Of a stretch of DNA of 64,000 nucleotides, positions 1 to 9,707 are shown in pieces. Source of the stretch: Spirochaetales bacterium (GTDB taxonomy: Bacteria > Spirochaetota > Spirochaetia > Treponematales > Treponemataceae); assembly GCA_003252395.1 (NCBI GenBank), contig QKEL01000010.1:1-64000 (forward strand), written 5' to 3'. Both the position numbers and the translations under genes were made by a program. The notes beneath the pieces are model-generated. The model saw only the letters and a program-made list of their open reading frames with translations, did not search any database and was not told where the DNA came from. The stretch's first letter is position 1, and the number at the start of each line of letters is the position of its first letter.

Positions 1-136
1 CGAAGGAAGCTGTACTCGACCATGTTGAAGAAGGGAAGGTATCCGAACACGAACACCAGGGCGAGAGGCACCGCGAGAAAGAGGGCAGCCATAATGCGCT
101 GCTGCCGACGGTAGGTCATGCGGGTTTGTCGATTCA
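1..136 (-). CDS. Carbohydrate ABC transporter permease (MalF/UgpA type), N-terminal part, truncated by window edge
   Basis: Reverse strand reads MNRQTRMTYRRQQRIMAALFLAVPLALVFVFGYLPFFNMVEYSFL, a typical sugar permease N-terminus, directly downstream of an SBP gene. Confidence 0.75.
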
Positions 137-249
137 TAGAAAAACGTCCTTAGGGAAAGCGGGATGACCGCCGGGAGCGGGAGCCCCCGGGGCCTAATGC
201 GCGCGGCAGGGAGCGGGGCGGGCCGGGTTCGGACCGCCCCGGCTCAACC

Positions 250-1560
250 TCAGGGAGTGACCCCCAGGGTCTTCCTGGCCTTCGCCCAGCGGGCGTTCCA
301 GTCCTTCATGATGTCGTCGAAGGATTCCTTGGTGGTTCCCATAGCGGCGTCCACGATGCGGATCTTCTGGGGATCGGCCCAGAGCCCGATCTCGGCCTCT
401 TTATCGATCTTGTCGAAAAGGCCGTCCTCACCGGGCTTAGCGGGATTCCCGGCGATGTAGACCACGCCGCTCTGCTTGAAGCTGTCGAGCACCGCGGGGA
501 AGGCGCTTCCCTTTAGGGCGGGAATGCTCTGGTTGTCCCGGGCGTAGCCCGATTCGTCGGCGAACCACTTGGCGAAGGCGGCGGCGGCGGCCTTGTTGCG
601 GCTGTACTTGTTCACGGCGACGTTGTAGTCCAGGGCCACCTCGGAGTACATCTTGCCGCCCACGCTCGTGGGGTAGGGCATGTAGCCGATGTCGTCGGGA
701 TTCTTCGCCAGGGCCATGATCTGTCCCACTGCCCATCCGCCCAGGTTCATCACGCCGATCTTGCCGTCGGCGATCATCTGCTTGGAGGCTTCCCAGTCGG
801 AGGTCAGGAGGTCCTTTTCGCACAGGCCCCGCTTCACCACCTCGTAGAGCACCTTGTAGAGCTCGTAGTGGGGCTTTCCCGCCGAGAAGGGATCGTCCAT
901 GTGGATCATCTTGTTGCCCCAGTCGGGATCGCCTGAGTAGGCGTTGCGTCCGCCCTCCCACTGCACCAGGGTCCATTTGGAGGGGTAGTTGATGAAGATG
1001 GGTACCGCGTCGGTGTTCTTCTTGATCTTCTCCAGGGCGGCGTAAAACTCGTCGGAAGTCTTCGGGAACTTCGTGATCCCCGCCTTCTCGAACACCCGCT
1101 TGTTGTACACGAGGCCGCCCACGTTGGCGTTGATGGGCAGGGCATACACGGTGTCGCCGTAGGAAATCTGGGCGCTCTGCTCGATAAAGTCGTACCTCTT
1201 GTTGAGCTCCGCCTTGGTACCCATGGGCTCGTAGAAATTGCCGAAATCCTGGGGTATGGGGGGGTTGGTCACCATCATGAGCACGTCGCCGTATTCCTTG
1301 GTGGACATGCGGGTGCGTACGGTGCCGGCGTAGTCGGTGATGGCCTCGAACTCCACGCTCACGTCGGGATACTTCTCGTTGAACCGGGCCTTATACTCCT
1401 GGAACTTCGTGTCGTTCCAGTCGGTTCGATGGTGCAGAACGACGATGGAACCGGCGATCTTGCCGGAATCCGCTTTGGCTGAATCCTTGGAACCTCCAGC
1501 GAAGGCGCCGAGGGTGATCGCCGCAAGCAGGGCCGTGGCTAAAATTCTTTGGGCTTTCAT
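250..1560 (-). CDS. Extracellular sugar-binding protein of ABC transporter (family 1 SBP)
   Basis: Signal peptide MKAQRILATALLAAITLGAFAGGSKDS; SBP-like body; start moved to 1560 (AAGGAGAG RBS just upstream) rather than 1593. Confidence 0.85.
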   Translation of the reverse strand: MKAQRILATALLAAITLGAFAGGSKDSAKADSGKIAGSIVVLHHRTDWNDTKFQEYKARFNEKYPDVSVEFEAITDYAGTVRTRMSTKEYGDVLMMVTNPPIPQDFGNFYEPMGTKAELNKRYDFIEQSAQISYGDTVYALPINANVGGLVYNKRVFEKAGITKFPKTSDEFYAALEKIKKNTDAVPIFINYPSKWTLVQWEGGRNAYSGDPDWGNKMIHMDDPFSAGKPHYELYKVLYEVVKRGLCEKDLLTSDWEASKQMIADGKIGVMNLGGWAVGQIMALAKNPDDIGYMPYPTSVGGKMYSEVALDYNVAVNKYSRNKAAAAAFAKWFADESGYARDNQSIPALKGSAFPAVLDSFKQSGVVYIAGNPAKPGEDGLFDKIDKEAEIGLWADPQKIRIVDAAMGTTKESFDDIMKDWNARWAKARKTLGVTP

Positions 1561-1585
1561 TTTCACTCTCTCCTTAAAAATAAAA

Positions 1586-1629
1586 GGGCTCATTCCAAAG
1601 AGAAACCGGTTTCTCTTTGGAATGAGCCC
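1586..1629. promoter_or_regulatory. 44-bp perfect palindrome containing LacI-type operator core GAGAAACCGGTTTCTC; abuts the -10 of the SBP promoter
   Basis: gggctcattccaaagagaaacc|ggtttctctttggaatgagccc; 22-bp arms checked base by base. Confidence 0.85.
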
Positions 1630-1657
1630 AGTATATCATGAGATCGAGGGGTGTCAA
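1630..1657 (-). promoter_or_regulatory. Sigma70-like promoter for SBP/permease operon
   Basis: Minus strand TTGACA (1652-1657), 16 bp, TATACT (1630-1635). Confidence 0.7.
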
Positions 1658-1699
1658 GAAAAAAGTTTATGTTTTGTAATAAAATGTCCTTAAGAATAA

Positions 1700-1709
1700 A
1701 AACCGGTTT
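1700..1709. promoter_or_regulatory. Second LacI-type operator (AAACCGGTTT)
   Basis: aaaaaccggtttctg; same core as 1586-1629 and 5443-5466. Confidence 0.6.
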
Positions 1710-1722
1710 CTGCGGGTAAATT

Positions 1723-1760
1723 AAAAAAAGCCCCGAAACGACGGTACATCGTTTCGGAGC
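1723..1760 (-). terminator. Rho-independent terminator of the GH130/epimerase operon
   Basis: Minus strand: TCCGAAACGATGTACCGTCGTTTCGGGGC followed by TTTTTTT. Confidence 0.8.
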
Positions 1761-1798
1761 AAAGAGAGAGGGCGCGGATTAACGAAAAGGAGCGTTTC

Positions 1799-2971
1799 TT
1801 AAGTTCTCGCGAGATTCCGCCGGATCAGTTCCACCCGCTGCTTCACCGAGCCCTGAGAGGTGTGGGCGTCGCGCGGGGTGTTCAGGCAGTAGTCTACCAG
1901 GCGATCAACGGTGCTCTCCGCCACGTGAAGCCGAGTGTCGGAGGAGGCGTAATAAATGAGAAGCCTGCCGGATTCCTCCGAAATGGCCCCGTTCACGAAA
2001 ACGACGTTCGATACGTCGCCAACCCGCTCATTTCCTTCAGGGGCTATGAGATAGCCGCCCGGGCTCGCGATTACCCGGGTCGGGTCCTCGAGGTCGGTCA
2101 TGAAGGCGTACACCACGTAGCGCAAACCCGCGGCGGTATTCCTGACCCCGTGGGCGATATGGAGCCAGCCCTTGGGCGTCTTTATGGGCACCGCGCCCGC
2201 GCCGTTTTTGGTTTCCTTGATCGTATGGTACGCCTTCTCGTCAAGAATCTTCTCGTCAGGCACTACGGCGCGGTCCATCGAATCCGCGAAGCCTACGCAA
2301 ATGCCGCCGCCGGTTCCGGTCTCGATAAAGCCGTCCTGAGGACGGGTGTACAGCATGTATTTTCCGTTCACGAACTCGGGGTGAAGCACCACGTTCCGCT
2401 GTTGTGGGGATTTCGTGGCGAGATCCGGCAGGCGGATCCAGGTTTTCAGGTCTTTGGTCCGGACAATGCCCGCGGCGGCCACCGCGCTGGAGGTGTCTCC
2501 CGCGGGCGAGGCGGGATCCTTGCGCTCGGAACAAAAAATCCCGTAGATCCAGCCGTCTTCATGGCGGGTAAGCCGCATATCGTACACGTTAACGTCCGGA
2601 TTTTCGGTTTGGGGCAGTTCGACGGGGTAATCCCGAAATTTAAAATTCTCCACGCCGTTGGGGCTCTCGGCGACGGCGAAAAAACTCTTCCGGTCCGCGC
2701 CTTCCACGCGCACGACCAAGACGTACTTTCCCTCGTGCAGGATCGCGCCCGCGTTGAAGGCCGCGTTGATTCCCATGCGTTCCATCAGGAAGGGATTCGT
2801 GGCGGGATCCAGATCATAGCGCCAGGAAAGGGGCGCGTGGGAGGCGGTCACCACGGGGTTCTCATAACGGACGAATATGCCGTTGCCGGGAAAAACGGGC
2901 CTGTTGGGCCTTGCGACCAGGGCGTGGTGTTCCGTTTCCAGCATGGCCAGGCGGTCCGAAAAATCGTTCAT
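1799..2971 (-). CDS. GH130 4-O-beta-D-mannosyl-D-glucose phosphorylase (MGP-like)
   Basis: Strong resemblance to GH130 MGPs: [101 protein letters not shown]. Confidence 0.9.
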   Translation of the reverse strand: MNDFSDRLAMLETEHHALVARPNRPVFPGNGIFVRYENPVVTASHAPLSWRYDLDPATNPFLMERMGINAAFNAGAILHEGKYVLVVRVEGADRKSFFAVAESPNGVENFKFRDYPVELPQTENPDVNVYDMRLTRHEDGWIYGIFCSERKDPASPAGDTSSAVAAAGIVRTKDLKTWIRLPDLATKSPQQRNVVLHPEFVNGKYMLYTRPQDGFIETGTGGGICVGFADSMDRAVVPDEKILDEKAYHTIKETKNGAGAVPIKTPKGWLHIAHGVRNTAAGLRYVVYAFMTDLEDPTRVIASPGGYLIAPEGNERVGDVSNVVFVNGAISEESGRLLIYYASSDTRLHVAESTVDRLVDYCLNTPRDAHTSQGSVKQRVELIRRNLART

Positions 2972-3028
2972 CATATATCTGTCCTCAAGCAAAAAATCGC
3001 CGAACGTAGGTGCGGCACGCGAGATACT

Positions 3029-4384
3029 TTATCGGGAACGGGCGCGCCGCATGATTTCCATGCAGGCCCGGGCGTTGTGGTAGGGCGTTTTCCAGTTACC
3101 GCCCTTGGGTTCCGTTAAATCCGGATTTCCGTCCGGGTCTACGGCCCAAAACCAGTCGCCCCCGATACGGTCCGCCTGGAAGCGGTCTATCCAGCGCCAC
3201 GCGGCGTGGGCTGCCTCGAGAAAGGGCAATTCGCCGGTCATTTCCCAGGCATTATAAAAACCGACCAGGGCTTCGGCCTGGCACCACCAAATACGGGTGC
3301 GGTCCCGCCTGCCTTCATGGGTCTCGTTCTCCAGGGCGCCGGTCGATGGATCTACCCCTTCGGCCAAGGCGGTCCTCGCGATGCCGATAATGCCCTCTCG
3401 CCGGGTATCCGCGAGCCGCCTCCCCTCTTTCGCTCCCGCCCCTTCCCCGGATTTCAGTTCTTCGACGGCTTCCCATAAAAGCCAGCTGGCTTCAATGTCG
3501 TGCCCGTAAGATACGGGATCGCCGACGGCGTTCCATTTCCGGTCAAAATAAAGGTCCAGGTGAAAGTCAGGCCCGAGGATACGTTCCATGGTAACGTCCA
3601 CTAACGCCGCGAGCGCTTCGCCGACACGCTCGAGGATCGCCGAAACGGAGGTCACGCCGGCAACAGTGCCGGGGACGGTTTTGAAGCCCGCCGAGGAAAA
3701 GGCGCCCAGGGTCCGGTGCAAAGCCGTCAAGGATTCCATCACGTGGAGGTTCGTATTCATGGACTTTTCGCAATCGATGTCCTTGTCGGACAGTTTAAGG
3801 TCTTCCGTGGGAGCCCAATCCCTGCCCCGCGCCTCCACGTAACCGCCGGCTATCGGGTCTCGGGCATGTAGTTCGAGCAGGCAAAAAAGATCGAGGGCGC
3901 GACGAAGGGGCTCCGTCGGGTCAGGGCGGAGAGCGCCTTCCCGGCATTCCTCATGGCGCAAAAGCGCGGCGGCGTATTCCGCCAGGCCGTACAGCGTGAA
4001 AGCCTCGCCGTACACCTGCTTTTTCGTTACCGCAGGAAGGCCGTTCGGGGCCACCGACCAGTAAACCCCGCCGTAGTCCGCGTCCAGGAATTGGCCGACT
4101 AAGGCATCATAGGCCCAGCGGGCGGCATCCAGGAGGGAGGGGTCGCTTAAGCAAACGGAGGCGGCGGAATATGTCCATAGGTGGCGGGCGGTCATCACGA
4201 CCGAACGGGGTTCTGCCCCGTCCCCTACGTTATCGCCCCCAATCCTTCCCCAATAGCCGCCGTTCACCGGATCGCGGGAGTATTTCTGCCAATAGGGAAG
4301 AATATTCCCCGTCAGTTCCGCGCGCGCGGCTTCCGCCAGGGTTTCCGGGGTTTGCCCCGGATCCGATATCGCCTTCGCCGTCAT
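3029..4384 (-). CDS. Cellobiose/mannobiose 2-epimerase (AGE superfamily)
   Basis: AGE/CE motifs [60 protein letters not shown]; start set at ATG 4384, ATGA-coupled to upstream GH130. Confidence 0.85.
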   Translation of the reverse strand: MTAKAISDPGQTPETLAEAARAELTGNILPYWQKYSRDPVNGGYWGRIGGDNVGDGAEPRSVVMTARHLWTYSAASVCLSDPSLLDAARWAYDALVGQFLDADYGGVYWSVAPNGLPAVTKKQVYGEAFTLYGLAEYAAALLRHEECREGALRPDPTEPLRRALDLFCLLELHARDPIAGGYVEARGRDWAPTEDLKLSDKDIDCEKSMNTNLHVMESLTALHRTLGAFSSAGFKTVPGTVAGVTSVSAILERVGEALAALVDVTMERILGPDFHLDLYFDRKWNAVGDPVSYGHDIEASWLLWEAVEELKSGEGAGAKEGRRLADTRREGIIGIARTALAEGVDPSTGALENETHEGRRDRTRIWWCQAEALVGFYNAWEMTGELPFLEAAHAAWRWIDRFQADRIGGDWFWAVDPDGNPDLTEPKGGNWKTPYHNARACMEIMRRARSR

Positions 4385-5379
4385 ACGATGCTGTTTTTCT
4401 TTACGAAATCGACTATCTCGTCGATTCGGCCGAAGGCAAGGCCCGTCGCGGTATCGGCGCAGCCGTAGTACACCGCGACCCTGCCGGTGTCCCCATCGGT
4501 CAGGGCCGCGCACGGAAAGGTGACGTTCGGAACGTCGCCGACGCACTCGTAGTCCTTCACGGGATTTATCAGATAGGGCCGCGCGCGGGCGATCACCTTC
4601 CAGGGCGCGTCCAGGTCGAGCAGGGCGGCGCTCCAGGAATACACGAAGCCGTTACAGCTGTTGAGCACGCCGTGATAGAAGAGAAGCCAGCCCTCTGAAG
4701 TCTCGATAGGCGCGGGACCGGCGCCAACCTTCGTGCTCTGCCAGCCGGAGTGCTTCGTGTCCGGGGACATAACGTGGCGGTGCCTGCCCCAATAGGTCAT
4801 GTCCGGGCTCTCGGAATAAAAAATATCCCCGAAAGGGGTGTGCCCCGAATCGCTCGGCCGGGACAGGAGCGCGAAATTCCCGCGGATTTTCCGGGGAAAG
4901 AGCACCCCGTTCCGGTTATACGGCATGAGGGGGTTCTCGATCCGGGTAAAGGTTTCAAAATCGTAGGTATAGCCCATGCCGATACTCGCGCCGTGATAGC
5001 CGTTGCACCAAATAATCCAATACCGATCTTCCACGAAAACGACGCGGGGATCGTACTTGTAATCCGAGTCGGGCAGATCAGCCGAGGCTTTCGCGAAGGC
5101 AATCGGTTTATCCTCAATCGTCCAATGGACACCGTCCTTGCTTCTGCCGCAGTGAATATTCATGCGCCGCGCCGTATCGTCCACCCGGAAAACCCCGGCG
5201 TACGCGCCCTTGAAAGGCACTACGGCACTGTTGAAGATGCTGTTGGAGTACGCGGTCTGATCCCGCGTAATAACCGGATTTGCGGAACAGCGCCACAGTA
5301 CCTCTGACCGGAGCGCCGCAGGACGGTCTTCCCAGGGCATGCCGGGCAGGGACGAAGCGTTCACAAGCATTGAAGCCAT
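4381..5379 (-). CDS. Second GH130 phosphorylase (beta-1,4-mannooligosaccharide phosphorylase-like)
   Basis: GH130 pattern: [92 protein letters not shown]. Confidence 0.87.
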   Translation of the reverse strand: MASMLVNASSLPGMPWEDRPAALRSEVLWRCSANPVITRDQTAYSNSIFNSAVVPFKGAYAGVFRVDDTARRMNIHCGRSKDGVHWTIEDKPIAFAKASADLPDSDYKYDPRVVFVEDRYWIIWCNGYHGASIGMGYTYDFETFTRIENPLMPYNRNGVLFPRKIRGNFALLSRPSDSGHTPFGDIFYSESPDMTYWGRHRHVMSPDTKHSGWQSTKVGAGPAPIETSEGWLLFYHGVLNSCNGFVYSWSAALLDLDAPWKVIARARPYLINPVKDYECVGDVPNVTFPCAALTDGDTGRVAVYYGCADTATGLAFGRIDEIVDFVKKNSIV

Positions 5380-5442
5380 ATCAACCTCACAGGAGCTGTA
5401 TCATCATATACGTAACCGAAACACAAGTTGCGGGGAGAAACA

Positions 5443-5466
5443 AAAAGAGAAACCGGTTTCTCTTTT
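5443..5466. promoter_or_regulatory. LacI-type operator upstream of the GH130 operon
   Basis: aaaagagaaacc|ggtttctctttt, 12-bp perfect arms, directly downstream of the promoter. Confidence 0.8.
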
Positions 5467-5474
5467 CAATAAAT

Positions 5475-5503
5475 ATCCTATCCCCATTGGCGGGAAATGT
5501 CAA
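5475..5503 (-). promoter_or_regulatory. Sigma70-like promoter of the GH130/epimerase operon
   Basis: Minus strand TTGACA (5498-5503), 17 bp, TAGGAT (5475-5480). Confidence 0.65.
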
Positions 5504-5550
5504 GATTCTTCTGGTAATACGAAGAGGCATCGGGTACAATCGATTTCACA

Positions 5551-6654
5551 ATGCAAGAAAACCCGGAGTACCTAACTCAACAGCTCATCACCTACATAGG
5601 AAACAAACGTTCGCTGCTGCCCTTTCTCGGAAAAGCGGTCGAGAAGACCCGAGCCCGGCTTGGGGGGCGTAAAATCGCCGCTTTCGACGCCTTTTCGGGC
5701 TCGGGCGTCGTTTCGCGCTTTTTAAAAAGACATTGCTCGTATCTCGCCGCCAACGATTTGGAACCCTACGCTTCCCTCATCAATCGGTGCTATCTCGCGA
5801 ATGCCTCCGAGTTGGATATTGAGGGCTTGCGGAACACCCATACGACCCTGCTCAACCGGCTGACGGGCGGACCGCTCGAGCCGGGACTCATCACCCGTCA
5901 CTATGCCCCGCGGAACGACCGGGACATCCAGGCCGGGGAGCGGGCGTTCTACACGAACCGGAATGCCCGTTACCTCGATACGGCGCGCGCCCTGATCGGT
6001 CAATTGCCCGAAGGAGAGCGGGATTTCTTTCTCGCCCCCCTTTTATCGGAGGCCTCGGTGCACGCGAACACGTCAGGGGTTTTTAAGGGCTTTCATAAGA
6101 ACCCCAATTCGGGAATCGGCCAGTTCGGTGGTTCCGGACGGGACGCGCTTAACCGGATCTTAGGGGACATTACCCTGCCCTTCCCGGTCTTTAGCCGCTT
6201 TGAATGCGAGACCATGACGCTCTGCGCGGAAGCGCGGGAAGCCGCGGGTCGCATTCCCCCGGTGGATCTGGCTTACCTTGACCCGCCGTACAACCAGCAC
6301 CCCTACGGTTCAAACTATTTCATGCTGAACCTATTGGTGGAGTACCGGGAATGCGGGAATATCTCGGAGGTTTCGGGCATTCCGGCCGATTGGCGCCGGT
6401 CGGCCTATAACCGGCGCTCCGAAGCGGCGGCGCAGCTTGAAGGGCTGATAACCGCCCTTAACGCGCCGTTCATCCTCGTATCCTTCAACTCGGAAGGCTT
6501 TATCGACCGGGAATCCATGGTCGCCCTGCTCGGCCGCTTCGGCCGGGTCGAAGACTTTGAGACCCGGTACAATGCCTTCCGGGGAAGCAGGAATCTCAGG
6601 GACCGGGCCAAGCACGTAAGCGAGTACCTCTTTCTCGTGGAACGCCGGGGATAG
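5551..6654 (+). CDS. D12-class N6-adenine DNA methyltransferase (Dam-like), apparently orphan
   Basis: QLITYIGNKRSLLPFL (motif X region), FDAFSGSGVVSRFLK (SAM motif I), DLAYLDPPYNQHPYGSNYFMLN (DPPY motif). Confidence 0.88.
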   Translation: MQENPEYLTQQLITYIGNKRSLLPFLGKAVEKTRARLGGRKIAAFDAFSGSGVVSRFLKRHCSYLAANDLEPYASLINRCYLANASELDIEGLRNTHTTLLNRLTGGPLEPGLITRHYAPRNDRDIQAGERAFYTNRNARYLDTARALIGQLPEGERDFFLAPLLSEASVHANTSGVFKGFHKNPNSGIGQFGGSGRDALNRILGDITLPFPVFSRFECETMTLCAEAREAAGRIPPVDLAYLDPPYNQHPYGSNYFMLNLLVEYRECGNISEVSGIPADWRRSAYNRRSEAAAQLEGLITALNAPFILVSFNSEGFIDRESMVALLGRFGRVEDFETRYNAFRGSRNLRDRAKHVSEYLFLVERRG

Positions 6655-6672
6655 ACCCGCTCAATGGCCACT

Positions 6673-7953
6673 TCATTTGCGGATCCAAAGCGCGATATCC
6701 TTCAGGGTAAAGTTTTTTCCCGTCATCAGGAGCCCGGTTCGGAATATCTTCGCCGCCAGAAGCCCGCATCCGAAAATAGAGAGGGCCAAAAGGGCCAGGG
6801 ACGCCAAAGCCTCGAGGGTTCCCGCCGCCCCGGCGAGCACGCGCAGCATCATCACCATCGGAGCGGTGAAGGGCACGAAGGAAAAGACTACCGCCAGGGT
6901 AGAATCGGGCTGCTGAATGAAGGACTGCATCATTACCATGGGGATCACGAGAAGGAGAACCACGGGCATGGAAAGCTGGGCCATATGCTGATCGTCCTCG
7001 GAGGCGGCGCCGAAAGAGGCGTAGAACGACGCGTACAGGAGATAGCCCCCGGCAAAGAACGCGACGAGCCAGGCGAACTTGTCCCCGCCGACGGAAACGG
7101 GCAGGCCGATATTGAACACCGGCTTGAGGAGCGCGAGGGAACCGGCGGTGATACCCACCCACGCCGCGTACTGGAGCAGGCCCGCAAGACCGATGCCGAA
7201 AATCTTGCCGAACAGAATGTCCCCCGCCCTCGCCGACGATAAAAGGATATCAACGATCTTCGAGGACTTTTCCGCCACCACGGAGCGGCCCGTCTGCTGC
7301 CCGTAAAGAAGAACCGTTAGGTAAATAACCATGCAAAAGAAGATTCCGGTGAACAATGTCGCCAGGAATTCCGCTTCCCCGCTTTTTGCCGCGCTTTCCT
7401 TTTCGTCCACCTTGAAGGTAGGCAAATCCACCGGGGCGAGCAGGGACCGGGCCCACGATTCGTCCACGCCGGCGGCGGAAACCCGCTCGGAAACCACCAG
7501 GGCCGAAACCATGCCCTTGATGGCCTCCGAGACGAAGAGGTCCGCCCCGTTTTTCGAGAACCACCCGAAAGACCCGCTCCCTTCACCCTCCCGAATCGAG
7601 GATTCCGAGGGGAAGCCCGCGGGAAGCTTGAGGTAACCGTCCAGCTCTCCGTCCAGGGTTTTTGCCCGCAGCGACGACTCATCGCCCGAGATCTCGTAGA
7701 GCCATCCCTTGGCGGTAATTTCGGGACCCAGCAATCCCCCGGAACGCGCGGCGGAAGCTTCGTCGGGGGTGAAAACGCCGATACGAAGAACATCGTCGGT
7801 GCGGTCCATGGTCTTCATGGCGATGAGCGAGGGGAGCACCACCACGGCGAGGATAAGAAAGGGGCCCAGTACGGTCGTGATAATGAAGGTTTTCGTTTTA
7901 ACCATTTTAAGGAATTCATAGCGGAATACCACCGCGAGCTTATTTGAGATCAT
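6673..7953 (-). CDS. ABC-2 type transporter permease (NatB-like)
   Basis: MISNKLAVVFRYEFLKMVKTKTFIITTVLGPFLILAVVVLP; multiple TM segments; ATGA-coupled to the ATPase gene. Confidence 0.83.
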   Translation of the reverse strand: MISNKLAVVFRYEFLKMVKTKTFIITTVLGPFLILAVVVLPSLIAMKTMDRTDDVLRIGVFTPDEASAARSGGLLGPEITAKGWLYEISGDESSLRAKTLDGELDGYLKLPAGFPSESSIREGEGSGSFGWFSKNGADLFVSEAIKGMVSALVVSERVSAAGVDESWARSLLAPVDLPTFKVDEKESAAKSGEAEFLATLFTGIFFCMVIYLTVLLYGQQTGRSVVAEKSSKIVDILLSSARAGDILFGKIFGIGLAGLLQYAAWVGITAGSLALLKPVFNIGLPVSVGGDKFAWLVAFFAGGYLLYASFYASFGAASEDDQHMAQLSMPVVLLLVIPMVMMQSFIQQPDSTLAVVFSFVPFTAPMVMMLRVLAGAAGTLEALASLALLALSIFGCGLLAAKIFRTGLLMTGKNFTLKDIALWIRK

Positions 7954-8864
7954 TGCGCGTCTCCTTTTGCGACGGACACGAAAATCGAGTGGAGGGAGGG
8001 CTCGCGGGTCATGAAGGAACGCAGCCCCCCGCGACCCGCCAGGGCGGAAAGGATCGCGTCCCGGTCCGCGTCGGCTTTTAGGGAGAGAATAAAACCGTCC
8101 GCGTCGGAAGCGACGGAACCGACGCCGGGAACCCGCTCGAGAAAGGCGGAATCGCCTTCGGCTTTCCGATCCGCCTCGAAGGAGACGAACAGCGCGTCGC
8201 CGCCGGCATCGCGTTTTATATCGCGCAGGGACCCGTCGAGGAGCTTCTTCCCGCGGTGGAGCATCACGATGCGGTCGCACACCCGCTCCGCCTGTTCCAT
8301 CACGTGGGTGGAAAAGAGGACGAGCTTGCCCTGGGCGCGGAATTCGCGGATAAAGGCCAGCAGTTCGTCGGAGGAAACGGGGTCGAGGCCCGAGAAGGGT
8401 TCGTCCAGAAAGAGAACGTCGGGATCGTGCAGCACGGAGCTAATGAATTGCACCTTTTGCGACATGCCCTTCGAGAGGGAGTCGATCCGTTTGTCCCGCC
8501 ACTCGCTCAGGCCGAACCGCTCGAGCCAGCCGTCCAAGCGCGGCTTGGCGACCCGCGCGGGGCACCCCTTCAGGGCCGCCAGGTATACGAGCACGTCGGA
8601 GAGCTTTTGCTTGCGGTGAAGCCCGCGCTCTTCGGGCAAATAGCCCACCCGGTTTCGGTCTTCTTCCGCGAAGGGTTTCCCGTCCAGGAAGATACTCCCC
8701 GAATCGGGAGCCAGAATGTTCATGATCATGCGGATGGTGGTCGATTTTCCCGCGCCGTTCGGCCCGATCAGCCCGTAAATCTCCCCGGGCCGTACCTCAA
8801 AGGAGAGGGAGTCCACGGCGGTCAGCGCGCCGTACCGTTTTGTTACGTTTTCTGTTTTAAGCAT
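7950..8864 (-). CDS. ABC transporter ATP-binding protein (NatA-like, DUF4162 C-terminus)
   Basis: Walker [43 protein letters not shown]. Confidence 0.9.
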   Translation of the reverse strand: MLKTENVTKRYGALTAVDSLSFEVRPGEIYGLIGPNGAGKSTTIRMIMNILAPDSGSIFLDGKPFAEEDRNRVGYLPEERGLHRKQKLSDVLVYLAALKGCPARVAKPRLDGWLERFGLSEWRDKRIDSLSKGMSQKVQFISSVLHDPDVLFLDEPFSGLDPVSSDELLAFIREFRAQGKLVLFSTHVMEQAERVCDRIVMLHRGKKLLDGSLRDIKRDAGGDALFVSFEADRKAEGDSAFLERVPGVGSVASDADGFILSLKADADRDAILSALAGRGGLRSFMTREPSLHSIFVSVAKGDAQ

Positions 8865-8945
8865 ACCGAAACCATATCACCCCGTCACGGCGCCCGCAAG
8901 GGTTTTTTGGTCGCCAGGCCAGCGTACGGCCAGTTGACGGGCCGT

Positions 8946-9581
8946 TTACAGGCCGTTTTTGGGGCAGAGCGACTCGACCGGGCACTCGCCGCACTTCGGC
9001 TTTCTCGCAACGCACACGTAGCGGCCGTGCAAAAGGAGCCAATGGTGGGCATGGAGGAGGAATTCGGCGGGGATTTTCGCCATGAGATCGTTCTCCACGC
9101 CACGGGGCGTGGTTTCGGCCGAAAGGCCCAGGCGCGGCGCCACGCGCAACAGGTGCGTATCCACCGGCATGGTCGGCTTTCCGAAAGCCGCGTTCAGCAT
9201 CACGTTGGCGGTTTTCCGGCCGACCCCCGGAAGGCTTTCCAGCGCTTCCCGGGTATCGGGCACCGCGCCGCCGAACCGGTCCACCAGGGCCTGGCTCGTC
9301 TCGATTATGTGCCGCGCCTTGGTCGGCCAATAATTCACGCTCTTCACGTATTCGCCGAGCCGCTCGAGCCCGAGTGCGAGCATTTTTTCGGGACTGTCCG
9401 CCACGGCGAAAAGGGCCGCGGTGGCCTTGTTCACGCCCTTGTCGGTCATCTGGGCGGAAAGCATGACCGCCACGAGGAGCGTGTACGCGTTCACGCTCAC
9501 TAACTCGGTTTTCGGCTCGGGGTTCGCCCGGGCAAGGGTTTCCATGACGGTTCTGATCTGTTGCGGGGAGAGCATGGTCAT
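8946..9581 (-). CDS. nth: Endonuclease III
   Basis: HhH LPGVGRKTANVMLNAAFG, PVDTHLLRVAPRLGL, C-terminal [4Fe-4S] CVARKPKCGECPVESLC. Confidence 0.93.
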   Translation of the reverse strand: MTMLSPQQIRTVMETLARANPEPKTELVSVNAYTLLVAVMLSAQMTDKGVNKATAALFAVADSPEKMLALGLERLGEYVKSVNYWPTKARHIIETSQALVDRFGGAVPDTREALESLPGVGRKTANVMLNAAFGKPTMPVDTHLLRVAPRLGLSAETTPRGVENDLMAKIPAEFLLHAHHWLLLHGRYVCVARKPKCGECPVESLCPKNGL

Positions 9582-9707
9582 GGCTCAGGATAGCCGGAAA
9601 CACCCGCGGGAAACAATGCTCGGGAGGGAATAATGCTTCGCGCCCGAATACGGTCCTTCCGCCGGCGCTTCTTATGCCGACCGCCTTTTTTTGCTATACT
9701 CCCCCCC

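Noticed and set aside
1862-3118. 418-aa plus-strand ORF opposite GH130
   Set aside because: Shadow ORF antisense to a well-conserved GH130 enzyme
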